Shown: positions 1 to 6,187 of the stretch, piece by piece | Position numbering within the stretch: position 1 is the stretch's first letter | How the letters are laid out: each line of letters begins with the position of its first letter | The notes under the pieces: generated by a model | What the model saw: only the letters and a program-made list of their open reading frames with translations | Told to the model about the DNA's origin: nothing | The model's database searches: none | Assembly (NCBI GenBank): GCA_009922405.1 | Contig: RFVZ01000154.1 | Location: forward strand, 1 to 6,187 | DNA from: Betaproteobacteria bacterium | Lineage (GTDB): Bacteria > Pseudomonadota > Gammaproteobacteria > Burkholderiales > Burkholderiaceae_E | Reading direction: 5' to 3' | Length of the DNA stretch: 6,187 bases | Position numbers and translations under genes: made by a program

Positions 1-2693
1 CGCGACTGTCTGCCTTCCTGATCAATGACGTCCTGGACCGAAATCATCGCGAGTTTGATGAGATCGGCGGCTGTGCCCTGCATCGGCGCGTTGATCGCCG
101 CGCGCTCGGCACCGGCCCGACGGGGCCCATTGGGCGACTTGATTTCGGGCAGCCAGAGCCGTCGGCCAAACACGGTCTCGACAAATCCATCGCGCTTGGC
201 TCGCGCACGGGTCGCCTCCATGTATCGCGCGACACCAGGATAACGGTCAAAGTAGCGATCGATCCAGGCCTTGGCTGCGTCGCGCCCGATTCCAAGATTT
301 TGGGCCAGACCGAATGCGGTCATACCATAAATCAATCCGAAATTGATCACTTTGGCATAACGACGCTGCTCCGAAGTAACACCCTCCGGGGTGGTGCCAA
401 ACACTTCTGCAGCCGTTGCACGGTGCACGTCCTGACCTTCGTTAAAGGCGCGCAGCAAGGCTTCATCTTCGGAGAGGTGCGCCATGATCCGCAGTTCGAT
501 CTGCGAATAATCGGCGGAGACGATTGACCATCCGGGCGGGGCAATAAACGCTTCACGAATGCGTCGGCCCTCGGGCGTGCGGATCGGAATGTTCTGCAAA
601 TTGGGGTCTGATGAAGCGAGCCGTCCGGTCACCGCAACCGCCTGAGCATAACTGGTGTGAACCCGCCCCGTTCGCGGATTCACCATCCGCGGCAGCTTGT
701 CGACATAGGTGCTCTTGAGCTTCGAGAGACTGCGCCAGTCAAGCACCGCACGTGGCAAGGGAAAGTCGAGGGCGAGTTTTTCCAGAACCTCTTCATCGGT
801 GCTCGGCGCTCCGCCCGCAGTCTTTTTAACCACGGGCAGCTTGAGTTGATCGAACAGCAACTCACCGAGTTGCTTGGGCGACCCCAGATTAAAGGGCTGC
901 CCGGCCAGTTCGTGGGCGTGGCGCTCGAGTTGCAAAATCTTGACTGCGAGCTCCTCACCCTGCCGGGCCAACATGGCGCAATCGACCAGCACGCCGTGCC
1001 GCTCGATGCGTTGCAGGACCCGCGCCACTGGCAACTCGATCGTTTGGTAGAGCGCGGCCAATCGGGGTTCGGCCTGCAGCTTGGGCCAGAGCTGCTGGTG
1101 AAGCTGCAGGGTGACTTCGGCATCTTCGGCGGCATAGTGCGCAGCCACCTCAACCGAAACCTGGTCAAACGAGATCTGTGATGCCCCTTTGCCGGCGACC
1201 GATTCATACGAAACGGTGGCACGGCCGAGCCAGCGCTCAGCCAGCGACCCAAGGTCATGGCGACGATGGGCCTCCAGAACGTAGCTTTCGAGCAGAGTGT
1301 CGTGCGCGATACCGGCCAACGCAACACCGTAGTTCTGCAAAACATGCTCGTCATATTTGAGATGCTGCCCAACCTTGGCCGCCAATGGGTCTTCAAGCCA
1401 AGGTTTTAGCCGCTCCAGAACAAGCGCCAGCGGCAGCTGATCGGGCATCGCTGCGTAGTGATGCCCGACCGGTACATAGCACGCCACCCCTGGCTCTACC
1501 GCCAGCGAAAGGCCCACCAATTTGGCGATCATGGCGTCCAGCGAGGTCGTTTCCGTATCAAAGCCAACCAGGGGACAGGCCTTGATTCGGGCGATCCACG
1601 CGTCGAGTTGCTCGACCGTGAAAACGGTTTCGTAGTGCAGTACGTCAGGCGGGCCGGGCAGGTCATCCTGGCCATCGGACGAGGCCGAGCGGTCCACTAC
1701 GGCAATTGCGCCATTCGCTGCAGGCCCCGCTCCAGGTCCCACTTCGGGTCCCGATCCAGGCCCCGGTCGGTCTTCAGAACCCAAATCGCCGGCGAGGCGC
1801 GCCCGTAATTCTTTTTGCCAACTCCGAAAACCCCAGCGCTCATAAAACGCCAGCAGGCGCTGGTCATCTTCGACTTGCAGGGCTAAGGCATCCGGACCCG
1901 CGAGATGATTCGACAGGTCACAGTCGCAACGCACCGTCACCAGTTCGCGGGCGGTCGGCAGCCAATCGAGCGCCTGGCGGAGGTTTTCCCCGACGACCCC
2001 TGGGACGCGATCAGCGGCAGCCATCACCCCGTCGAGCGATCCGTATTCTGCAAGCCATTTGACCGCGGTCTTCGGCCCGACTTTGCTGACCCCCGGGACG
2101 TTATCAACGGTATCGCCGACCAACGCCAACCAATCGATAATTCGATCGGGCGGCACGCCAAAGCGCTCCTGAACGCCTGCGGCGTCCATCGGCTGAGGGG
2201 GGCTGCCGTCGCGGGTCATGGTGTTCACCAGCACGCAGTGGTCACCCACCAGCTGGGCCAGATCCTTGTCACCCGTCGCAATCACCGAACGCATCCCGAG
2301 CGCCTGTGCCTGGGTCGCGAGGGTGCCGATCACATCGTCGGCTTCGACCCCGCTCACCACCAGGACCGGCCAACCGAGGGCCGAGACAAATTCCTTCAGG
2401 GGATCAATCTGCCGGGCAAGGTCTTCTGGCATCGAGGCGCGATTGGCCTTGTACTGGTCGTACAACCCGTCGCGGAAAGTGGGTCCCGGCGCGTCGAACA
2501 CCACCGCACCAAAACGGGCACCACCATGCAAGCGATGGTCGGCCCGGAGCCGACGTAACATGGCCGCCACGCCGTACAACGCGCCAGTTGGTTCGCCCCC
2601 TGCGTTTCGCAGATCGGGCAGCGCATGGAACGCACGATACAAATACCCAGAACCATCGACCAACAGCAATGATTCGCCCGCCACGTCCAACAT
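1..2693 (-). CDS. polA: DNA polymerase I, three domains, 3' end cut by the window
   Basis: Pol I fills gaps and removes RNA primers during Okazaki-fragment maturation and excision repair. The frame is open from ATG 2691-2693 to the left edge (897 codons seen). The 5'-nuclease domain (about 1-290) has metal-binding D13, D67, E117/D119/D120, D142/D144 and D194/D197 in a GDTVDN motif. The 3'-5' exonuclease domain (about 345-540) keeps D379 and E381 of the DTE motif plus Y520 and D524 of YAAED, so proofreading should be active. The polymerase domain has motif A (DYSQIELR, D728) and the O-helix with K781, F785 and Y789, matching E. coli K758, F762 and Y766. The frame is the same at all these sites, so there is no frameshift. 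About 55 residues, including motif C (VHDE), lie beyond the edge. The start is fixed by an in-frame stop at 2763-2765, no other start codon between, and GGGGAC at 2700-2705. A Gly/Pro-rich stretch (310-325) separates the nuclease and exonuclease domains. The gene is divergent from thrB. Confidence 0.97.
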   Translation of the reverse strand, partial: MLDVAGESLLLVDGSGYLYRAFHALPDLRNAGGEPTGALYGVAAMLRRLRADHRLHGGARFGAVVFDAPGPTFRDGLYDQYKANRASMPEDLARQIDPLKEFVSALGWPVLVVSGVEADDVIGTLATQAQALGMRSVIATGDKDLAQLVGDHCVLVNTMTRDGSPPQPMDAAGVQERFGVPPDRIIDWLALVGDTVDNVPGVSKVGPKTAVKWLAEYGSLDGVMAAADRVPGVVGENLRQALDWLPTARELVTVRCDCDLSNHLAGPDALALQVEDDQRLLAFYERWGFRSWQKELRARLAGDLGSEDRPGPGSGPEVGPGAGPAANGAIAVVDRSASSDGQDDLPGPPDVLHYETVFTVEQLDAWIARIKACPLVGFDTETTSLDAMIAKLVGLSLAVEPGVACYVPVGHHYAAMPDQLPLALVLERLKPWLEDPLAAKVGQHLKYDEHVLQNYGVALAGIAHDTLLESYVLEAHRRHDLGSLAERWLGRATVSYESVAGKGASQISFDQVSVEVAAHYAAEDAEVTLQLHQQLWPKLQAEPRLAALYQTIELPVARVLQRIERHGVLVDCAMLARQGEELAVKILQLERHAHELAGQPFNLGSPKQLGELLFDQLKLPVVKKTAGGAPSTDEEVLEKLALDFPLPRAVLDWRSLSKLKSTYVDKLPRMVNPRTGRVHTSYAQAVAVTGRLASSDPNLQNIPIRTPEGRRIREAFIAPPGWSIVSADYSQIELRIMAHLSEDEALLRAFNEGQDVHRATAAEVFGTTPEGVTSEQRRYAKVINFGLIYGMTAFGLAQNLGIGRDAAKAWIDRYFDRYPGVARYMEATRARAKRDGFVETVFGRRLWLPEIKSPNGPRRAGAERAAINAPMQGTAADLIKLAMISVQDVIDQEGRQS
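1716..1766 (-). repeat. Gly/Pro-rich imperfect repeat in the polA linker
   Basis: In frame with polA this encodes PGPGSGPEVGPGAGPAA (residues 310-326). Two imperfect copies of a G-P-G-x-G-P unit are built on repeated CCAGGCCCC/CCAGGTCCC-type sequence. It sits between the 5'-nuclease and the 3'-5' exonuclease domains, where E. coli Pol I also has a variable Ala/Pro-rich linker. It is probably a flexible tether, and its length may vary among relatives. Confidence 0.6.
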
Positions 2694-2699
2694 GCCAAC

Positions 2700-2705
2700 G
2701 TCCCC
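2700..2705 (-). promoter_or_regulatory. Ribosome binding site of polA
   Basis: The minus strand reads GGGGAC, 6 nt before ATG 2691-2693. This is a good partial Shine-Dalgarno at normal spacing. The polA frame is closed by TAG at 2763-2765 with no other start codon between, so this site and that stop together fix the polA start. Confidence 0.7.
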
Positions 2706-2714
2706 AAAACGCTG

Positions 2715-2720
2715 ATTATC
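2715..2720 (-). promoter_or_regulatory. Candidate -10 element of the polA promoter
   Basis: The minus strand reads GATAAT, five of six matches to TATAAT. It lies 21 nt upstream of the polA ATG. A transcript starting about 7 nt downstream would have a leader of about 15 nt that still contains the GGGGAC ribosome site. No convincing -35 box stands at 16-18 nt spacing (the hexamer there is ACGGGG), so this is a weak prediction. A promoter further upstream, inside the spacer, is equally possible. Confidence 0.25.
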
Positions 2721-2772
2721 GCTGATCCACTTGAACGCCCCGTTGGCACGCTGGCTTCGCGGCTACAGGCTT

Positions 2773-2781
2773 TGCTAGAAT
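2773..2781 (+). promoter_or_regulatory. Extended -10 promoter element for thrB
   Basis: The plus strand reads TGCTAGAAT: the TG of an extended -10, one spacer base, then TAGAAT, five of six matches to TATAAT. The best -35 candidate is TGGCTT at 2752-2757 with an 18-nt spacer, a poor match, as is usual for extended -10 promoters. The start of transcription would be near 2788, giving a leader of about 58 nt before the thrB ATG. It should drive thrB and the overlapping membrane-protein gene. Confidence 0.5.
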
Positions 2782-2782
2782 C

Positions 2783-2806
2783 CGGTGGCGACCTCCATCG
2801 CCGCTG
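2783..2806. repeat. Small inverted repeat (hairpin) at the start of the thrB leader
   Basis: The arms GGCGA (2787-2791) and TCGCC (2798-2802) pair perfectly around the loop CCTCCA. The stem extends outwards by four more pairs, two of them G-U, to 2783/2806. It begins at or just before the predicted thrB transcription start, so part of the left arm may not be transcribed. No T-tract follows, so it is not an intrinsic terminator. It could be a weak operator or a 5' stabilising stem, or chance in GC-rich DNA. Confidence 0.3.
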
Positions 2807-2845
2807 CACCACCCGCAACCCTGAGAAAAAAGCGCAGTCGCGTCG

Positions 2846-3820
2846 ATGGCCGTCTTTACCGCCGTTTCTGACTCAGATCTCGAACCCTTTTTACGGCGGT
2901 TCGACGTCGGTCGTGTCGTGTCCCTTGAGGGCATCGTGGCCGGAATCGAGAATACCAATTACCGCCTTACGACCGAACGCGAAGGCCAGAAACAGTGCTT
3001 CGTACTGACCTTGTTCGAACGCCTGAACGCGCAGCAGTTACCGTTCTATCTGGAACTCATGCGTCATCTGGCGTTGGCCGGAATCCCCTGCCCCAATCCG
3101 GTGCCGGACCACAACGGGCAGATTCTGGGCACCCTCGCCGGAAAACCGGCGACCCTCGTGACCTGGCTTCAGGGCAGAGAAATCACCGACCCCAGTCCGC
3201 AGGCCTGTGCCCGAATCGGTTCTGTCCTGGCCCGAATGCACCTGGCGACTCGAGATTTTTCGGGCACCCAACCCAATCTGCGCGGCCTTTCCTGGTGGCG
3301 CGAGGTTACGCCCCAGCTCTTGCCATTCCTGCCCGAAGCGCAAGCGACGCTTCTGGAACATGAACTGGGGTACCAGATTGCGCAGGATTTGACGTCGTTG
3401 CCGCGCTCGGCCGTTCATGCCGATCTATTTCGCAACAACGTGCTTTTCGAGGGTGACGAGGTCGGGGGTGTCATCGACTTTTACTTTGCAGGCGTCGATA
3501 CCTGGTTGTTCGACCTGGCGGTTACCGCCAATGACTGGTGCATCAATTTGGCAACTGGCGCATGGGATCACGACCGACTGAATGCGCTAGTGAGTGCCTA
3601 TCAGTTGGTTCGTCCGCTCGATCCCTCTGAGCGGGAGGCCTGGCCGGCAGCACAGCGGGCGGGTGCCCTGCGATTCTGGATTTCGCGACTGTATGACGTC
3701 CATCTGCCGCGCCCCGCACAGGTCATCGTTCCTCACGACCCCGCCCACTTTGAACGGATTTTGATCGCCCGGCGCGAAGCCCCCCACCGCTTTGACCCTT
3801 GGAGCGCTCATGCAGATTGA
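2846..3820 (+). CDS. thrB: Homoserine kinase, ThrB type II (choline-kinase-like fold)
   Basis: It phosphorylates L-homoserine with ATP to O-phosphohomoserine, the substrate of threonine synthase, in the cytoplasm. The 324-residue length is close to the 315-320 usual for the Pseudomonas-type enzyme, which belongs to the aminoglycoside/choline kinase superfamily and not to the GHMP kinases represented by E. coli ThrB. The family N-terminus MAVFT is present, followed by a nucleotide-loop-like GIVAGIENTNY (30-40), FVLTLFER (52-59), the catalytic loop HADLFRNN (H191, D193 as probable base, N198), the metal-binding IDF (D211) and NDWC (229-232). The start is fixed by an in-frame TGA at 2822-2824 with no other start codon between. 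There is no clear Shine-Dalgarno; the nearest purine run, GAGAAAAAAG (2823-2832), ends 13 nt upstream. The 3' end overlaps the next gene by 11 bp, which suggests one operon. A kinase for another small alcohol is less likely given the end-to-end family resemblance. Confidence 0.93.
   Translation: MAVFTAVSDSDLEPFLRRFDVGRVVSLEGIVAGIENTNYRLTTEREGQKQCFVLTLFERLNAQQLPFYLELMRHLALAGIPCPNPVPDHNGQILGTLAGKPATLVTWLQGREITDPSPQACARIGSVLARMHLATRDFSGTQPNLRGLSWWREVTPQLLPFLPEAQATLLEHELGYQIAQDLTSLPRSAVHADLFRNNVLFEGDEVGGVIDFYFAGVDTWLFDLAVTANDWCINLATGAWDHDRLNALVSAYQLVRPLDPSEREAWPAAQRAGALRFWISRLYDVHLPRPAQVIVPHDPAHFERILIARREAPHRFDPWSAHAD
3801..3804 (+). promoter_or_regulatory. Ribosome binding site that sets the membrane-protein start
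   Basis: GGAG lies 5 nt before ATG 3810-3812, inside the last codons of thrB. It favours this ATG over the in-frame TTG at 3792, which has no such site and would add six residues not expected for the family. Its place within thrB points to translational coupling of the two genes. Confidence 0.65.
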
Positions 3821-4601
3821 GCAGCGGCCGCCACGGATGGGCTGGCAATGGATCAAGGACGGTTTTGTCTTGCTGCGCAAGCAACCGATTCCGCTCCTGA
3901 CCCTGACTTTCTTGTACCTGCTGATGCTCACCGTACCTTCCGTGTTTCCAGGGATTGGTGGGTTTCTTCCCCTCCTGCTGACCCCACTGCTTGCGGTCGG
4001 TCTCATGACAGCCATGTTGGCTGCCGAACAAGATCGACTGCCCTTACCCCGACTGCTGTTTCAAGGGTTGCGGGTCGACGAGGCCAAAGCCTGGAAGCCG
4101 CTACTGATTTTGGGCGGGCTCAATCTCGTCGCGACGCTTGCCGCCCTCATGCTGGCGTCGTTGTTTGATGACGGTACATTGATTCGGCTCATTACCGGAC
4201 AACTGGAGCGCGATGACCCAGGCTTGGAGACAATCGACCTCATGATCTCCGCGGGGGTCTTCTTGCTGTTGTATACCCCGATTCAGATGGCGCTCTGGTT
4301 CGCCCCGCTGTTTGTAGCCTGGCACCGCATCGCTCCCGTCAAAGCCATGTTTTTTAGTCTCGTGGCAGTCTGGCGAAATCGCGGCGCGTTCCTGGTGTAC
4401 GGACTATGCTGGCTCGCGATTGCAGTGGCTTTATCGATGGCAATTCAGATCATTGCCCGCACTCTCGATCCAGGGCCGTTGCTGCTCTCCCTCGTCTTGA
4501 GCCCGCTCTCGCTCATCATGCTAGGGGCGCTCTACGCCTCGTCATGGATCACTTATCGGGATACGGTTCGAGCTTCGCAACGGCAAGTGCCAGCCATTTA
4601 A
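3810..4601 (+). CDS. BPSS1780-family inner-membrane protein, function unknown
   Basis: This is a 263-residue polytopic membrane protein with about six hydrophobic segments, roughly at 27-46, 50-72, 97-119, 145-167, 192-215 and 222-246. A short basic amphipathic N-terminus carries the family-like GWQWIKDGFVLLRKQP (11-26). The APLFVAWHRIAPVKAMFFS region (165-183) followed by WRNRGAFLVYGL (188-199) is also typical of BPSS1780 proteins, named after a Burkholderia pseudomallei locus. No enzymatic motif, transporter signature or signal peptide is visible. The start ATG is chosen because of GGAG at 3801-3804. The 5' end overlaps thrB by 11 bp, so the two are probably co-transcribed. The last 53 bp overlap the convergent uvrD coding region. 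The role is not known and the link with threonine synthesis is by position only. Family assignment is from recall of conserved segments, so moderately sure. Confidence 0.85.
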   Translation: MQIEQRPPRMGWQWIKDGFVLLRKQPIPLLTLTFLYLLMLTVPSVFPGIGGFLPLLLTPLLAVGLMTAMLAAEQDRLPLPRLLFQGLRVDEAKAWKPLLILGGLNLVATLAALMLASLFDDGTLIRLITGQLERDDPGLETIDLMISAGVFLLLYTPIQMALWFAPLFVAWHRIAPVKAMFFSLVAVWRNRGAFLVYGLCWLAIAVALSMAIQIIARTLDPGPLLLSLVLSPLSLIMLGALYASSWITYRDTVRASQRQVPAI

Positions 4602-6187
4602 GTCCAGCCGGTCCGAAATTGATCTGGACTCGGGCGTCACTCCCCGTCCCCTCAAAAGCCACCACGACCCCTTCGCCAAACTTTGCGTGCTTCAGGGCCT
4701 GTCCGATCCGAAACGGCGCACCAGAGGCCGCCGTGCGGCCATCGCTGCCGTAGCCTCCGCGCCAGACGCCAGCTGCTGCCTGTCCGCCCTGCACACCCCG
4801 CTGAACACCCTGCCCACCTGAGCCGCCCGCGTCCTTCGTGCGCCAGGCATTCCCACCACTTTCCCAGGCCCCGCCCCAGCCTTCTCGGGTGGCTCGCAAG
4901 CCGTTGCGCGGTGTCAACCACTTGAGGGCGCCATCGGGAAGTTCATCAATAAACCTCGATCGCAGGTGGTATCGGGTCTGACCATGCAAGAGGCGCGTTT
5001 GCGCAAAAGACAAGTACAGGCGCTGGCGCGCTCTGGTCATCGCGACGTACATCAGTCGGCGCTCTTCCTCGAGACCCGAGGGTTCATTGGCTGAATTTTC
5101 GTGCGGAAAGAGGCCTTCCTCGAGGCCCGTCACGAAGACCGCATTGAATTCAAGGCCTTTCGCCGAGTGGACGGTCATCAGTTGCAAGGCATCCGTGCCC
5201 TCGCCAGCCTGGTTCTCACCGGACTCCAGCGATGCATGTGCAAGAAATCCTGCCAGCAAAGGCAACGGGGCCTCCGCGTCCTCTGCAGGTGGATCCCCCA
5301 AGAAAGTCACCGCCGCATTCACCAGCTCGCGCAGGTTATCGATCCGCTCTTCGCCGTCACGCTCGGCGGTGTAGTGCGCCAAGAGCTGACTGCGCTCGTT
5401 GACCTGTTCAACCAGCTCGGGCAATTCGAGGCGAAGGCTATCGGCCTGCAAGGTATCCATCAGCCCGACGAATCCGGCCAGACGGCCGCCAGTAGCCTTG
5501 GCCGCCTCATAGAGCGAGCAACCTCGCGCGCGCGCCGCGTCCTGCAACTGCTCGATCGATCGGGCACCGATCCCGCGGGTCGGAAAATTGACCACCCGCA
5601 AAAATGCGCCGTCATCGGCCGGGTTTTCGATCAGGCGCAAATAGGCCAGCGCATGCTTGATTTCAGCCCGCTCAAAAAAACGCAAGCCGCCGTAGACCCG
5701 GTAAGGCATGCCCGCTGCGAACAAGGCGTGCTCGAGCACTCTGGACTGAGCGTTCGATCGGTAGAGCAACGCAATATCCGCCCGCATCCAACCATCGCGA
5801 ACAAGACTGCGCACCTCTTCGACGATCCACTGGGCCTCGTCCTGATCGCTCAATGCCTCCCGGACCCGGACCGGTTCACCGACCCCAGCCTCTGTCCAGA
5901 GTTGCTTGCCCAATCGATTGGCATTGCGCTGAATCAGCTCATTGGCGCAATCCAGAATATGCCCAAAAGAACGATAGTTCTGTTCAAGACGAATCAGGTT
6001 CGGGGTTTGAAAATCGCGCTCGAACGCAGCCATGTTGCCGACATTCGCTCCGCGAAATGCATAGATCGACTGGTCGTCATCACCGACCGCGAATACCGCC
6101 GCACCCGGGCCTGCCAACAATCGAATCCAGCGATACTGCAGCGTATTGGTGTCCTGAAACTCATCGACCAGCAGGTGCCGAAACCGC
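4549..6187 (-). CDS. uvrD: DNA helicase II (UvrD), 5' end cut by the window
   Basis: This superfamily 1A 3'-5' helicase removes the incised oligonucleotide in nucleotide excision repair and unwinds nicked DNA in mismatch repair. 545 codons are visible, reading in from the right edge to TGA (4549-4551). Visible in order: motif II LLVDEFQDTN (about 6145-6174), motif III GDDDQSIYAFRGA, motif IV LEQNYRS (near 5970-5990), motif V TVHSAKGLEF (about 5155-5185) and motif VI EEERRLMYVAMTRAR (about 5025-5070). A Gly-rich linker with GxQ repeats (4721-4878) leads to a C-terminal Tudor-like module, HAKFGEGVVVAFEGTG to LKWLALAVAKLEP, which in E. coli UvrD binds RNA polymerase. That module favours UvrD over Rep or PcrA. 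About 213 N-terminal residues, with the Walker A motif, lie beyond the edge by comparison with the 720-residue E. coli protein. The final 16 codons and the stop overlap the convergent membrane-protein gene. Promoter and start are outside the window. Confidence 0.95.
   Translation of the reverse strand, partial: RFRHLLVDEFQDTNTLQYRWIRLLAGPGAAVFAVGDDDQSIYAFRGANVGNMAAFERDFQTPNLIRLEQNYRSFGHILDCANELIQRNANRLGKQLWTEAGVGEPVRVREALSDQDEAQWIVEEVRSLVRDGWMRADIALLYRSNAQSRVLEHALFAAGMPYRVYGGLRFFERAEIKHALAYLRLIENPADDGAFLRVVNFPTRGIGARSIEQLQDAARARGCSLYEAAKATGGRLAGFVGLMDTLQADSLRLELPELVEQVNERSQLLAHYTAERDGEERIDNLRELVNAAVTFLGDPPAEDAEAPLPLLAGFLAHASLESGENQAGEGTDALQLMTVHSAKGLEFNAVFVTGLEEGLFPHENSANEPSGLEEERRLMYVAMTRARQRLYLSFAQTRLLHGQTRYHLRSRFIDELPDGALKWLTPRNGLRATREGWGGAWESGGNAWRTKDAGGSGGQGVQRGVQGGQAAAGVWRGGYGSDGRTAASGAPFRIGQALKHAKFGEGVVVAFEGTGSDARVQINFGPAGLKWLALAVAKLEPYPDK
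4780..4818 (-). repeat. Short GxQ coding repeat in the UvrD linker
   Basis: Four 9-bp units of the form GG(T/C)-xxx-CAG, with one CGG codon between the second and third, encode GGQ-GVQ-R-GVQ-GGQ. They lie in the low-complexity linker (4721-4878) that joins the helicase core to the C-terminal Tudor-like module. Slippage-type expansion is the likely origin. The linker is presumably disordered. Confidence 0.6.

Larger units (their letters stand above)
2694..2845. other. Divergent intergenic spacer between polA and thrB
   Basis: This is the only gene-free stretch, 152 bp, and it must hold the promoters of both divergent units. It contains an extended -10 for thrB (2773-2781), a possible polA -10 (2715-2720), the polA ribosome site (2700-2705) and a small hairpin (2783-2806). 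In several pseudomonads a small DUF2782 gene sits between polA and thrB (from memory); there is no room for one here. I see no terminator or RNA gene. Confidence 0.7.

Noticed and set aside
657..1181. 174-codon open frame on the plus strand
   Set aside because: It is antisense to conserved polA sequence with no ribosome site or recognisable product.
680..1396. 238-codon open frame on the minus strand
   Set aside because: It is a different frame within polA, across the exonuclease and polymerase domains; the translation is rich in Arg, Ser, Trp and Cys and shows no domain.
1905..2558. 217-codon open frame on the plus strand
   Set aside because: It is fully antisense to the 5'-nuclease domain of polA, whose motifs are all intact; the translation resembles no known family and has an Arg/His-rich composition typical of antisense GC-rich frames.
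2772..3008. 78-codon plus-strand frame as a small gene before thrB, in the place of DUF2782
   Set aside because: It runs from the promoter region into thrB in another frame, has no membrane helix or family likeness, and starts at or before the predicted transcription start.
3792..3809. TTG at 3792 as start of the membrane-protein gene
   Set aside because: No ribosome site precedes it, whereas ATG 3810 has GGAG at 5 nt and gives the expected N-terminus.
3587..4031. Minus-strand frames of 102 and 142 codons across the thrB/membrane-protein junction
   Set aside because: Both lie antisense to two well-supported genes and show only polar, low-information translations.
4652..4925. Short frames on both strands (89 and 80 codons) within the uvrD linker region
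   Set aside because: They are products of the repetitive GC-rich linker DNA; the uvrD frame through the linker joins two conserved parts of UvrD.
1..6187. Mobile element, CRISPR, tRNA/rRNA or a new defence-type system
   Set aside because: No transposase, terminal repeats, spaced direct repeats or RNA gene was seen; almost all DNA is explained by four housekeeping-type genes.

Overview
The window looks like an ordinary chromosomal stretch from a proteobacterium, most likely a beta- or gammaproteobacterium. The base composition is moderately GC-rich. The clues are a DNA polymerase I with a complete proofreading domain, a homoserine kinase of the fructosamine/choline-kinase-like type (the Pseudomonas ThrB type), a BPSS1780-family membrane protein, and a UvrD helicase with the usual C-terminal Tudor-like domain. 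As far as I recall, BPSS1780 proteins and this gene neighbourhood are most familiar from Betaproteobacteria, but I could not check that.

Layout, left to right. From the left edge to 2693 lies polA on the minus strand, missing only about its last 55 codons. A 152-bp divergent spacer (2694-2845) follows, with a good extended -10 element for the rightward genes and a weaker -10 candidate for polA. Then come two plus-strand genes that overlap by 11 bp: thrB (2846-3820) and a six-helix membrane protein (3810-4601). The last gene is uvrD on the minus strand (4549 to the right edge), lacking about its first 213 codons. It converges on the membrane-protein gene and overlaps its 3' end by 53 bp. About 97% of the window is coding, and the only gene-free stretch is the 152-bp spacer.

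Functionally, polA and uvrD supply the two post-incision steps of nucleotide excision repair: UvrD removes the cut oligonucleotide and Pol I resynthesises the gap. Between them sits a small unit for threonine biosynthesis (ThrB) plus an uncharacterised inner-membrane protein. I found no mobile element, RNA gene, CRISPR array, phage remnant or new defence-like system. The points most worth a second look are the coding overlap at the uvrD/membrane-protein junction, the thrB leader (hairpin, no Shine-Dalgarno), and low-complexity inter-domain linkers in Pol I and UvrD.
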